Below, piece by piece: positions 1 to 6,630 of a DNA stretch of 10,362 bases. The translations under genes and the position numbers were made by a program. The notes under the pieces are model-generated. The model worked only from the letters and a program-made list of their open reading frames with translations. It had not been told where the DNA came from and did not search any database. The DNA comes from an uncultured Micrococcales bacterium (GTDB lineage: Bacteria > Actinomycetota > Actinomycetes > Actinomycetales > Microbacteriaceae): the NCBI GenBank assembly GCA_903893675.1, contig CAITNA010000109.1:1-10362 (forward strand), written 5' to 3'. Position 1 is the stretch's first letter; each line of letters starts with the position of its first letter.

Positions 1-969
1 GGTCGGCCTGCCGTGATCCTCAACGAGGTCAACCTCATGGTTCGAGCAACCGAAGAGGCCGTGGCGTTCGGTCTGATGCAAGACCGCCCACTTATCGAAC
101 TCGAGCTTCTGAACCTGGTCGACTGGGCACGCAAGTCTGGCAAGTCTGAGAACTTTGAAGGTGCAGTGAACCTAGGTGGCCGTGCGGCCAAGACCTGGGT
201 AATCGCAACCGCGGCTCCGATCGGTCAGGGGCTTATCGCGCTGAGCATCGAAGACCGCACCGAAGCTCGTCGCCTCGATGAAACCCGCCGCGACTTTGTC
301 GCCAACATTTCGCACGAACTCAAGACCCCAATCGGCGCAATCAGTTTGCTCGCCGAAACTTTGCAAGGCGCAACCGACGACCCGGATGCCGTTACCAAGT
401 TCGCAGGCAGCCTTCAGCGCGAAGCCACTCGTCTCAGCCAAATCGTGCAGGACATCATCGAGCTCTCGCGTCTGCAGTCGGCATCGATCGTCGCTCACAA
501 CGACGAGGTCGGCATCGATGACGTCATCCAAGAATCAATCGAGCGCACTCGTGTGCTTGCCGAGGTAAAGCGCACGCGCGTAGTTGCAAACCTCGAACCA
601 GGATGCGTTCTCGGCAATCGCGAGCAACTGATCACCGCCGTCACGAACCTGATAGAAAACGCGATCAACTACTCGGATGCAAACTCGCAGGTCGGCATCG
701 CTGTCGTGAAACGTGACGACTACATCGACATCGTTGTGACAGACAGCGGCGTGGGCATCGCACTCGAAGATCAGGCGCGCATCTTTGAGCGCTTCTATCG
801 CGCAGACCCTTCGCGCTCACGCGAAACCGGCGGCACAGGCCTTGGCCTCGCCATCGTCAAACACATCGCCCAAAACCACCGCGGTGACATCGCAGTCTTC
901 TCGAAGCCGGGCCTCGGCTCGACCTTCACCCTCACCCTTCCCGAATGCAGCAGGAGCCACAGCGAATGA
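1..969 (+). CDS. senX3: SenX3-like sensor histidine kinase (5' truncated)
   Basis: This is the C-terminal part of a membrane sensor histidine kinase that would autophosphorylate on His and pass the phosphate to the RegX3 regulator encoded next. The reading frame is open from base 1, so the true start and any N-terminal membrane segments lie outside the window. The first ~90 residues look like the end of a PAS domain. The dimerisation/phosphoacceptor helix follows, with HELKTP (His codon at 313-315). The ATPase domain then shows the N box (ENAINY, Asn codon at 658-660), the G1 box (DSGVGI, from 742), an F box (FERFYRAD) and the G2 box (GGTGLGLAIVKH). From memory, the sequence follows mycobacterial SenX3 closely through RRDFVANISHELKTP and the C-terminal GSTFTLTLPE. 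In mycobacteria SenX3 responds to phosphate limitation; that role is inferred here. The ATG at 13 is internal and not a credible start. Confidence 0.9.
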   Translation, partial: GRPAVILNEVNLMVRATEEAVAFGLMQDRPLIELELLNLVDWARKSGKSENFEGAVNLGGRAAKTWVIATAAPIGQGLIALSIEDRTEARRLDETRRDFVANISHELKTPIGAISLLAETLQGATDDPDAVTKFAGSLQREATRLSQIVQDIIELSRLQSASIVAHNDEVGIDDVIQESIERTRVLAEVKRTRVVANLEPGCVLGNREQLITAVTNLIENAINYSDANSQVGIAVVKRDDYIDIVVTDSGVGIALEDQARIFERFYRADPSRSRETGGTGLGLAIVKHIAQNHRGDIAVFSKPGLGSTFTLTLPECSRSHSE

Positions 970-1646
970 CGAAGATTCTTGTTGTAGAAGACGAGCAGGG
1001 CCTGCGCGAACCGCTGGTCTACCTTCTGAAGAAGGAGGGCTACGAGGTTTTCGAGGCTGCTGACGGCGATGCGGCCATCCAAGAATTCAAGGCGAAGAAG
1101 CCAGACCTGATCTTGCTCGACCTGATGCTTCCAAAGCGAAGCGGCAACGAGGTTTGCCAGATCATTCGCCAGAGCTCAAACGTGCGCATCATCATGGTGA
1201 CCGCGAAAGACAGCCCAATCGACAAGGTTGTTGGTCTCGAAATCGGCGCAGACGACTACATCACCAAGCCATACGAGACCCCTGAGCTTTTTGCTCGCAT
1301 CAAGGCTGTGCTTCGCCGCGGAGTCGACCCGATGGTCGAGGTCGAGTCTGTGCTCGAGGCCGGCGGCGTGCGCATGGATGTCGAGCGTCACGAGGTCGAG
1401 GTAAACGGCCAGAAGGTTCAGATGCCGCTCAAGGAGTTTGAGTTGCTCGAGCTGCTTCTCGAAAACGTGAATCGCGTGCTAACCCGTGGTCAGATCATCG
1501 ATCGAGTGTGGGGCAGCGATTACTTTGGCGACACCAAGACCTTGGATGTGCACGTCAAGCGCATTCGTTCAAAGATTGAAGAAGACCCGGCACGCCCGAA
1601 GCACTTGGTTACTGTGCGCGGGCTCGGCTATAAGTTCGAGGCTTAG
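966..1646 (+). CDS. regX3: RegX3-like OmpR-family response regulator
   Basis: This is a 226-residue DNA-binding response regulator, the expected partner of the kinase upstream. The receiver domain (about 1-118) has the acidic pair E9-D10, the phosphoacceptor D52 in LLDLMLP, T79 in MVTAKD and K101 in ITKPY. The C-terminal winged helix (about 130-226) is of OmpR type and ends in the usual RGLGYKF motif. I chose ATG 966 because the protein then starts MTKILVVEDE, as the family does. It also gives an ATGA overlap with the kinase stop and leaves AGGAG (952-956) nine bases upstream. An in-frame ATG at 945 would add seven unconserved residues. The overlap implies translational coupling. By analogy with mycobacteria it should control phosphate-starvation genes; no regulon site was identified here. 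Confidence 0.93.
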   Translation: MTKILVVEDEQGLREPLVYLLKKEGYEVFEAADGDAAIQEFKAKKPDLILLDLMLPKRSGNEVCQIIRQSSNVRIIMVTAKDSPIDKVVGLEIGADDYITKPYETPELFARIKAVLRRGVDPMVEVESVLEAGGVRMDVERHEVEVNGQKVQMPLKEFELLELLLENVNRVLTRGQIIDRVWGSDYFGDTKTLDVHVKRIRSKIEEDPARPKHLVTVRGLGYKFEA

Positions 1647-1664
1647 TCGAACATCCGAGGCTGG

Positions 1665-2162
1665 TTAGTTCTTAGGCTTTGCCGCAGGAGTCGGGTTCGA
1701 AGGAATCAAACCGGCATACTCCGAGAAGGTTCCGTCGAGAACTGGAACATTTGCAACTTTGCTGTCACCGGCGCCATCAGCCACGGTGATGGTTGCCAAA
1801 GTGCCGACCGCTGCAGTGATGCCCAAGTCGAGAGCCGCCGCGCCGTTGTAACCGAAGTCAACCTTGCCGCCAGCAGTGACCTTGATGCTCTTGGTTACGC
1901 TGCCAGCGGTGAGAGTCACGTTGGTCTCGGATGCACCCTGGTTGATTAGCGAACCGATGAGAGCACCGGTGCCGTTTGCGTTTACGAGATAGACGAAGTT
2001 GCGAGCCGATACGAGATTAGGCATGGTGCCGAGGTCAACGTTCACGCCGTCGCCAGGCTGGTATGCGTTCTGGGTGGCGACCGGAGTCATGAATGTGCAT
2101 CCGGCGGTGCCGAATGCGACCGATGCGGCCACTGCCACTGCTGCAAGCTTGCGAACTAGCAT
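1665..2162 (-). CDS. LpqE-like secreted lipoprotein
   Basis: This is a 165-residue predicted lipoprotein. It begins with a short basic n-region (MLVRKL) and an Ala/Val-rich hydrophobic stretch, then TAGC with the lipidation Cys at residue 22. The mature part is rich in Gly, Ala, Thr and Val with alternating hydrophobic residues, which suggests a small beta-sandwich. It ends in a Pro/Lys-rich tail. The stretch around residues 55-85, with YLVNANGTGALIGSLINQ, resembles the part of M. tuberculosis LpqE with a similar VNQSPDVSDRLVG pattern (recalled, not aligned). Its position divergent from carD matches lpqE in mycobacteria, which is the stronger argument. GAGAGG lies five bases upstream of the ATG. 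The molecular function is unknown; I see no catalytic motif or obvious metal-binding Cys/His set. It converges with regX3 across 18 bases with no clear terminator between them. Confidence 0.75.
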   Translation of the reverse strand: MLVRKLAAVAVAASVAFGTAGCTFMTPVATQNAYQPGDGVNVDLGTMPNLVSARNFVYLVNANGTGALIGSLINQGASETNVTLTAGSVTKSIKVTAGGKVDFGYNGAAALDLGITAAVGTLATITVADGAGDSKVANVPVLDGTFSEYAGLIPSNPTPAAKPKN

Positions 2163-2192
2163 TTGTTCCTCTCGAGGGTGTTACCAGAGGCC

Positions 2193-2221
2193 ATTTTACC
2201 CACTGATTCCCTTGGATTCAG
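2193..2221 (-). promoter_or_regulatory. Candidate lpqE promoter
   Basis: On the minus strand a -10-like TAAAAT (2193-2198, five of six matches to TATAAT) sits 17 bases from a weak -35-like CTGAAT (2216-2221). The predicted start would fall near 2186, giving a leader of about 24 bases that contains the GAGAGG ribosome site. The -35 overlaps that of the proposed carD promoter on the other strand. This is by eye only. Confidence 0.45.
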
Positions 2222-2240
2222 GCCTGTGCCGTGGTAATCT
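2212..2240 (+). promoter_or_regulatory. Candidate carD operon promoter
   Basis: TTGGAT (2212-2217) lies 17 bases upstream of TAATCT (2235-2240), which is preceded by TGG at 2232-2234, an extended -10 arrangement. The predicted start is near 2247, only about 20 bases before the carD ATG. It is the only promoter-like element I can find for the four-gene carD operon. The -35 match is modest, as is common in actinobacteria. Confidence 0.45.
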
Positions 2241-2266
2241 GGGGGTTTCCGGGAGGAATTCTCACC

Positions 2267-2758
2267 ATGAATCTTGCAGTTGGCGAAATCATCGTCTACC
2301 CGCACCACGGCGCCGCCAAAATCGTAAAAATCGAGAAGCGCGAGTTCCTTGGCGTAAAAGAGCAGCACCTGCAGCTCCACGTCACCCAGGGCGATCTGAC
2401 CATCTGGCTGCCATTTTCGAAAATCGAGAGCGTGGGCATCCGTGAGGTTATCGACGCAAAGGGCCTCAAGAAGGTCGTCACCATCCTTCAGGAAGAATTC
2501 GTAGACGAGCCGACCAACTGGTCGCGCCGTTACAAGGCAAACCTCGAGAAGGTTCAGTCTGGCGATGTCTACAAGATTTCAGAGGTCGTTCGCGACCTGT
2601 GGCGCCGCGAGCTCGACAAGGTGCTTTCGGCAGGCGAGAAGCGCATGCTGGCTAAGGCCCGCCAGTTCCTGGTCGATGAGATCGCCCTTTCGAAGAAGGT
2701 CGACGCCGACAAGGCAAACGCTTACCTCGACACCCAGCTGGCCGGCAAGAAGAAGTAA
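2267..2758 (+). CDS. carD: CarD-family RNA polymerase-binding regulator
   Basis: This 163-residue global regulator binds the RNA polymerase beta subunit and promoter DNA and stabilises the open complex, mainly at rRNA and housekeeping promoters (known from mycobacterial CarD). The N-terminal Tudor-like RNAP-interaction domain (1 to ~53) has VGEIIVYPHHGAA and QGDLTIWLP. The helical C-terminal DNA-binding domain has EPTNWSRRYKANLEK, VVRDLWRR and LSAGEKRMLAKARQ. W85, the residue that wedges into the upstream edge of the bubble in M. tuberculosis CarD, is at the same number. R25 is conserved, but the position equivalent to R47 is Trp. The start at 2267 follows GGGAGG (2251-2256) at ten bases and matches the family N-terminus; the upstream in-frame codon at 2231 would place the ribosome site inside the gene. 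It is the first gene of the operon with ispDF, cysS and rlmB. Confidence 0.95.
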   Translation: MNLAVGEIIVYPHHGAAKIVKIEKREFLGVKEQHLQLHVTQGDLTIWLPFSKIESVGIREVIDAKGLKKVVTILQEEFVDEPTNWSRRYKANLEKVQSGDVYKISEVVRDLWRRELDKVLSAGEKRMLAKARQFLVDEIALSKKVDADKANAYLDTQLAGKKK

Positions 2759-2760
2759 CC

Positions 2761-3936
2761 ATGACCGCCCGCGATCTTGCGGTGATCGTTGTCGCCGCCG
2801 GTCGCGGTGAGCGATTGGGCGCGAATACTCCTAAAGCCTTCGTCGAAATTCTCGGCAGAAGCATTCTTGAATACTCACTGATTCCACTTCAGAACATGGA
2901 TGCGCTCGCGCAGGTCATCGTTGCTGCCCGTGCATCTCACCGCGAAGCCGCACTCGACATCGCAGACTCCGTCTTGGGTCACTCGGGCATTCGCATCGAC
3001 GTTGTCGTGGGTGGTGAAACCCGTCAACAGTCGATCGCGAACGCGCTCGCGGTGGTCGACTCGGCAGCCGAGGTCGTGCTGGTTCACGACGCGGCACGTG
3101 CGTTTGCCACGACCAAACTTTTTGAGCGAGTTGCAGATTCGGTGCGCGAAACCCGCACGGCGTGCATCCCAGCGTTGCAAATCGCAGACACCATCAAGCG
3201 CGTTGAGGGCCAGAACATTCTTGACACCGTCGATCGTTCGAGTCTTCGCGCGGCGCAGACCCCGCAGGGCTTTGTCGCGAGCGAGCTCGTCGCCGCCTAT
3301 CGCGAGGCCGGCGAAGACTTCACCGACGATGCTGCCCTGATGCAGTCGCTCGGCCACAAGGTCTTCTTCGTTGACGGCGAGGCCGCAGCCGAAAAGATCA
3401 CGACAGCAAGCGACCTTGCTCGAGTGGTCTCGCGCCTGTCTTCTGGCACCCGCACCGGCATGGGTGTCGACGTGCACCGCTTCTCAGCAGACCCAACCAA
3501 ACCGCTCTACCTCGGCACTATCGAGTGGCCTGGCGTGCCAGGGCTCGACGGCCACAGCGATGGCGACGCCGTCTCGCACGCCATCGTCGATGCACTGCTC
3601 TCGGCAGCAGGCCTTGGCGACATCGGCAGCAACTTCGGTGTTGACCGCCCAGAGTTCGAAGGTGCAAACGGCTCGGTGTTTCTCACTGAGACCATCGCCC
3701 TTCTCGAAGACGCGGGCTTTCGCCCAGTGAACGTTTCGGTTCAGGTGATTGGCAACCGACCAAAGATTTCGACACAGCGCGTTGCCACCGAGCGCGCACT
3801 GAGCGAGCTCATCGGAGCACCGGTCTCTTTCGGAGCAACCACAACCGACGGACTCGGATTCCTCGGCAACGACGAGGGAGTTGCGGCAGTCGCATCCGCG
3901 TTGATTATCGACAGCGAAGCTAGGCTGACCTCGTGA
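2761..3936 (+). CDS. ispDF: Bifunctional IspD/IspF isoprenoid enzyme
   Basis: This 391-residue fusion carries out two steps of the non-mevalonate (MEP) pathway. The IspD domain (about 1-225) transfers CMP from CTP to 2-C-methyl-D-erythritol 4-phosphate. The IspF domain (about 231-391) cyclises the product of the intervening IspE step to MEcPP. IspD motifs seen are the nucleotide loop AAGRGERLG with PKAF (K25), VHDAAR (109-113) and RAAQTPQGF. IspF motifs seen are GVDVH (metal ligands D237 and H239), GHSDGD followed by H273 as the likely third ligand, LGDIGSNF, and the C-terminal ATTTDGLGF. Each half is close to the length of the stand-alone enzyme, joined by a very short Ser-rich linker. The start is two bases after the carD stop with only a weak purine-rich site, so coupling to carD is likely. 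IspE, which acts between the two activities, is not in the window. Confidence 0.95.
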   Translation: MTARDLAVIVVAAGRGERLGANTPKAFVEILGRSILEYSLIPLQNMDALAQVIVAARASHREAALDIADSVLGHSGIRIDVVVGGETRQQSIANALAVVDSAAEVVLVHDAARAFATTKLFERVADSVRETRTACIPALQIADTIKRVEGQNILDTVDRSSLRAAQTPQGFVASELVAAYREAGEDFTDDAALMQSLGHKVFFVDGEAAAEKITTASDLARVVSRLSSGTRTGMGVDVHRFSADPTKPLYLGTIEWPGVPGLDGHSDGDAVSHAIVDALLSAAGLGDIGSNFGVDRPEFEGANGSVFLTETIALLEDAGFRPVNVSVQVIGNRPKISTQRVATERALSELIGAPVSFGATTTDGLGFLGNDEGVAAVASALIIDSEARLTS

Positions 3937-5348
3937 GCGCGCAATCGACACTGAGTCTCTACGACTCGAAGCGCCAGCAGAAGGTCGAATTCAAACCGAT
4001 CAACGCCGGTCAGGTTGGCATTTATGTGTGCGGTCCAACCGTTCAGTCCGAGCCACACGCGGGTCACCTGCGCAGTGCGCTGGTCTACGACATTTTTCAA
4101 AACTGGATGACCGCACTCGGCTATACCGTGAAGCTGGTTCGCAACGTCACCGACATCGACGACAAGATTCTCGACAACGCGGCAAATCAGGGCATTGAGT
4201 GGAAGTCACTCGTAGCTTCGATGCACGCGGCTTTTGATTCGGCATACGCCAAGATCGGCATCGCTAGCCCCGCGGTTGAGCCGCTGGCCACCGAACACAT
4301 CGAAGGAATGCAGCGCATCATTTCGCTTTTGATCGAACGCGGTCACGCATACCAAGCCACCGATGGCTCGGCCAATGTCTACTTCGCTTCGAGCAGCTGG
4401 GCCGCCTATGGCGAATTAACGAACCAGAAGCTTGCCGACATGGAAGGTGGCGAAGACGCCGCCCCCGGCAAAAAGGCCGCCCACGACTTCGCGCTGTGGA
4501 AGGCCCACAAGGCCGGTGAACCTGAGACGGCCGCCTGGCAGTCGCCGTGGGGCCTTGGTCGCCCGGGCTGGCACATCGAGTGCAGCGCGATGTCGACCGA
4601 CGCGCTCGGAACTCACTTCGACATTCACGGCGGTGGCCTCGACCTACGCTTTCCTCACCACGAAAACGAGCTAGCCCAGTCGCGTGCTGCCGGTTTCGAA
4701 TATGCGAACTACTGGGTGCACAACGGCCTGGTTAACGCGAACGGCACCAAGATGTCGAAGTCGCTCGGCAACTTCGTTTCGGCTGCCGACCTGTTCGAGC
4801 AAGACAAGCGCGGCCTAGCAATTCGCTACTACCTGATGACCGCGCACTATCGCGCGAATCTGGAATATCACGACGGCATCTTGGTCGAGGCTCGTGCCAA
4901 CATCGATCGCATCGAGACCTTCGTGCGCCGCGGTCGCGACTTCTTGAACGCTTCGATCACCGACCACTTCAACTCGGATGACCTTCCAGCAAAATTCGTA
5001 ACCGCACTCAACGACGACCTCAACGTGCCAACCGCGCTAGCCGAGTTGCACGAGACCATCCGAGTTGGCAACGCAGGCATCGATGCAGGTGACTCCGACG
5101 CTGTCGAGGCCGCGCTGAACTCGGTGCTCGCAATGCTCAACGTGCTCAACATCAACCCATTTGCAAGGCAGTGGGCGGTTGAAGTTTCAGCCGAGAAGGC
5201 AGCACAGATTCAGCAGCTCGTCGACGACCGCAACGCGGCACGAGCACGAAAAGACTTCGCGGCGGCAGACGCCATCCGTGATGAATTGACCAGGATGGGC
5301 GTCACAATTGAAGACGCCGCCGACAAAACGCATTGGAGTGTTGACTAA
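3933..5348 (+). CDS. cysS: Cysteinyl-tRNA synthetase
   Basis: This 471-residue class I aminoacyl-tRNA synthetase charges tRNA-Cys with cysteine in the cytoplasm. The catalytic Rossmann domain shows the HIGH-type signature as HAGH (42-45) just after YVCGPTV. The zinc ligands expected from E. coli CysS are present as C33, C217, H242 and E246 (WHIECSAMS and PHHENE). The KMSKS loop is at 273-277, followed by LGNF. The C-terminal helical region (about 330-471) has the normal length. The start is GTG at 3933, overlapping the ispDF stop as GTGA, with TAGG eight bases upstream. The length is typical for CysS, and the RNRND-like region DDRNAARARKDFAAADAIRDEL is the usual tail of the family, which rules out the related mycothiol enzyme MshC. 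Confidence 0.96.
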   Translation: MSAQSTLSLYDSKRQQKVEFKPINAGQVGIYVCGPTVQSEPHAGHLRSALVYDIFQNWMTALGYTVKLVRNVTDIDDKILDNAANQGIEWKSLVASMHAAFDSAYAKIGIASPAVEPLATEHIEGMQRIISLLIERGHAYQATDGSANVYFASSSWAAYGELTNQKLADMEGGEDAAPGKKAAHDFALWKAHKAGEPETAAWQSPWGLGRPGWHIECSAMSTDALGTHFDIHGGGLDLRFPHHENELAQSRAAGFEYANYWVHNGLVNANGTKMSKSLGNFVSAADLFEQDKRGLAIRYYLMTAHYRANLEYHDGILVEARANIDRIETFVRRGRDFLNASITDHFNSDDLPAKFVTALNDDLNVPTALAELHETIRVGNAGIDAGDSDAVEAALNSVLAMLNVLNINPFARQWAVEVSAEKAAQIQQLVDDRNAARARKDFAAADAIRDELTRMGVTIEDAADKTHWSVD

Positions 5349-6571
5349 TGGCCAAGCTAGGACGCCCAGGAGCCGCTAAGGGCAAAAAGGGAGCTACCAA
5401 GGGAACCGGTGGCAACAACAAGCGCCGACTCGAGGGCAAGGGCCCAACCCCTAAGGCCGAGGATCGCAAGAATCACAAGGCATACAAGGCCAAGGAGCTG
5501 CGCGCTCGCTCAGAGGCAAAGCACGGCAAGCCGGTTCGCGGGGCTTCGGCCGCTGCTGCCGCAAAGCCAGGCGCTCGTGCAGCTGCGGGCTCGACCCGTG
5601 GTGCCACCACCACTCGTGGCGCTGCAGCTGGCGCCCGTGGCGCAGCAGCACCTCGCGTTGCTGCCGACACTCGCACTCCACGCCCAACCAGTCGCTCGGC
5701 CAACAAGACCGTCGGCAAGGGCGTCAAGCCGGTTGCTCGCCGCGGCGAGTTCCTTGCTCCTAGCGCACGCACCGCAGGCAACGCCGGCGCGGCCAAGCGC
5801 TCGGGTGCACGCGTGACTAAGGCCGAGAACGCAAGCGAAGTTCTCTCGGGTCGCAACTCGGTTCTCGAGGCGCTTCGCGCAAAGGTTCCTGCAACCGCGC
5901 TCTACATCGCGCAGCGCATCGAAATGGACGACCGCGTAAAAGAAGCGTTGCTCATCGCAAACGCACGCAACCTTCCGATCAGCGAAGTAACTCGCCCAGA
6001 GATCGATCGCCTCACCGGTTTCGACTCGGTGCACCAGGGCATCGCACTTGCGACACCTCCATACTCGTATGCACACCCGCAAGAACTTCTCGACACCATC
6101 ATCGGTCGCGGTCAGACTCCACTGATTGTTGCCTTGGATGGAATCACCGACCCACGCAACCTCGGTGCGATCATCCGTTCGGTTGCAGCATTCGGTGGTC
6201 AGGGTGTCATCGTTCCGCAGCGTCGTTCGACCGGTGTTACCGCAGCCGCATGGAAGACCTCGGCCGGTGCTGCTGCGCGCATCCCGGTTGCACTTGCCGC
6301 GAACCTCACCGCAACGCTGAAGGAATACAAGAAGCGTGGTCTGTTCGTTGTCGGTCTCGACGGTGGCGGCGACATGGATCTTCACGACTTCAAGCTCGGC
6401 ACCGAGCCGCTCGTAATCGTAGTTGGCAGCGAGGGCAAGGGCCTATCGCGTCTGGTTCAAGAGAACTGCCACGCTGTGGTTTCGATTCCGATCAGCGCTA
6501 CGACCGAGTCGCTAAATGCCGGCATCGCAGCCAGCGTCGCGCTTTACGAAATCTCGAAGCGCCGCGCCTAA
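5348..6571 (+). CDS. rlmB: RlmB/TrmH-family 23S rRNA 2'-O-methyltransferase
   Basis: This 407-residue SpoU-class enzyme is predicted to methylate the 2'-OH of a guanosine in 23S rRNA using S-adenosylmethionine. The substrate-binding domain spans about 163-238 (VLSGRNSVLEAL to HQGIAL). The knotted SPOUT domain (about 256-405) has motif 1 as DPRNLGAIIR (268-277), motif 2 as VVGSEGKGLS (358-367) and motif 3 as IPISATTESLNAG (380-392). Residues 1-160 are an unusual basic, low-complexity extension. Its first ~50 residues (GNNKRRLEGKGPTPKAEDR) recall the N-terminus of mycobacterial Rv3579c; residues ~64-155 are Ala/Arg/Gly/Thr-rich with RGA repeats. The usual enzyme is about 245-320 residues. The start ATG shares one base with the cysS stop, and GGAG (5335-5338) lies nine bases upstream. 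RlmB is the best name, but the exact target nucleotide cannot be set from sequence. Confidence 0.9.
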   Translation: MAKLGRPGAAKGKKGATKGTGGNNKRRLEGKGPTPKAEDRKNHKAYKAKELRARSEAKHGKPVRGASAAAAAKPGARAAAGSTRGATTTRGAAAGARGAAAPRVAADTRTPRPTSRSANKTVGKGVKPVARRGEFLAPSARTAGNAGAAKRSGARVTKAENASEVLSGRNSVLEALRAKVPATALYIAQRIEMDDRVKEALLIANARNLPISEVTRPEIDRLTGFDSVHQGIALATPPYSYAHPQELLDTIIGRGQTPLIVALDGITDPRNLGAIIRSVAAFGGQGVIVPQRRSTGVTAAAWKTSAGAAARIPVALAANLTATLKEYKKRGLFVVGLDGGGDMDLHDFKLGTEPLVIVVGSEGKGLSRLVQENCHAVVSIPISATTESLNAGIAASVALYEISKRRA

Positions 6572-6594
6572 ATATCTGGTCAGCCGGTAAATTC

Positions 6595-6630
6595 CTCGAC
6601 TGGATAACCCAGCGCAGTAGCGAGTCTTTT
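6595..6630 (+). terminator. Possible rho-independent terminator after rlmB
   Basis: CTCGACTG (6595-6602) can pair with CAGT (6615-6618) and CGAG (6621-6624) across a two-base AG bulge, leaving a 12-base loop. The stem is followed directly by TCTTTT (6625-6630). It lies 23 bases after the rlmB stop, in the gap to the convergent DUF4032 gene, and its T run reaches that gene's stop codon. The imperfect stem and short T run keep confidence low. Confidence 0.35.

Noticed and set aside
945..965. Earlier ATG for regX3
   Set aside because: It adds seven residues not typical of the family, and the AGGAG site is placed for the ATG at 966.
1637..1662. CGAGGCT repeated at 1637-1643 and 1656-1662
   Set aside because: Two short direct copies 12 bases apart at the convergent regX3/lpqE ends form no hairpin and could arise by chance. 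I also found no convincing terminator here.
2875..3477. 200-codon open frame antisense to ispDF
   Set aside because: It lies opposite well-conserved IspD motifs, has no ribosome site that I can see and no recognisable domain.
5510..6385. 291-codon open frame antisense to rlmB
   Set aside because: Its composition (Cys- and Arg-rich, no recognisable domain) is typical of the reverse strand of a GC-biased gene. The sense strand encodes clear methyltransferase motifs over the same bases.
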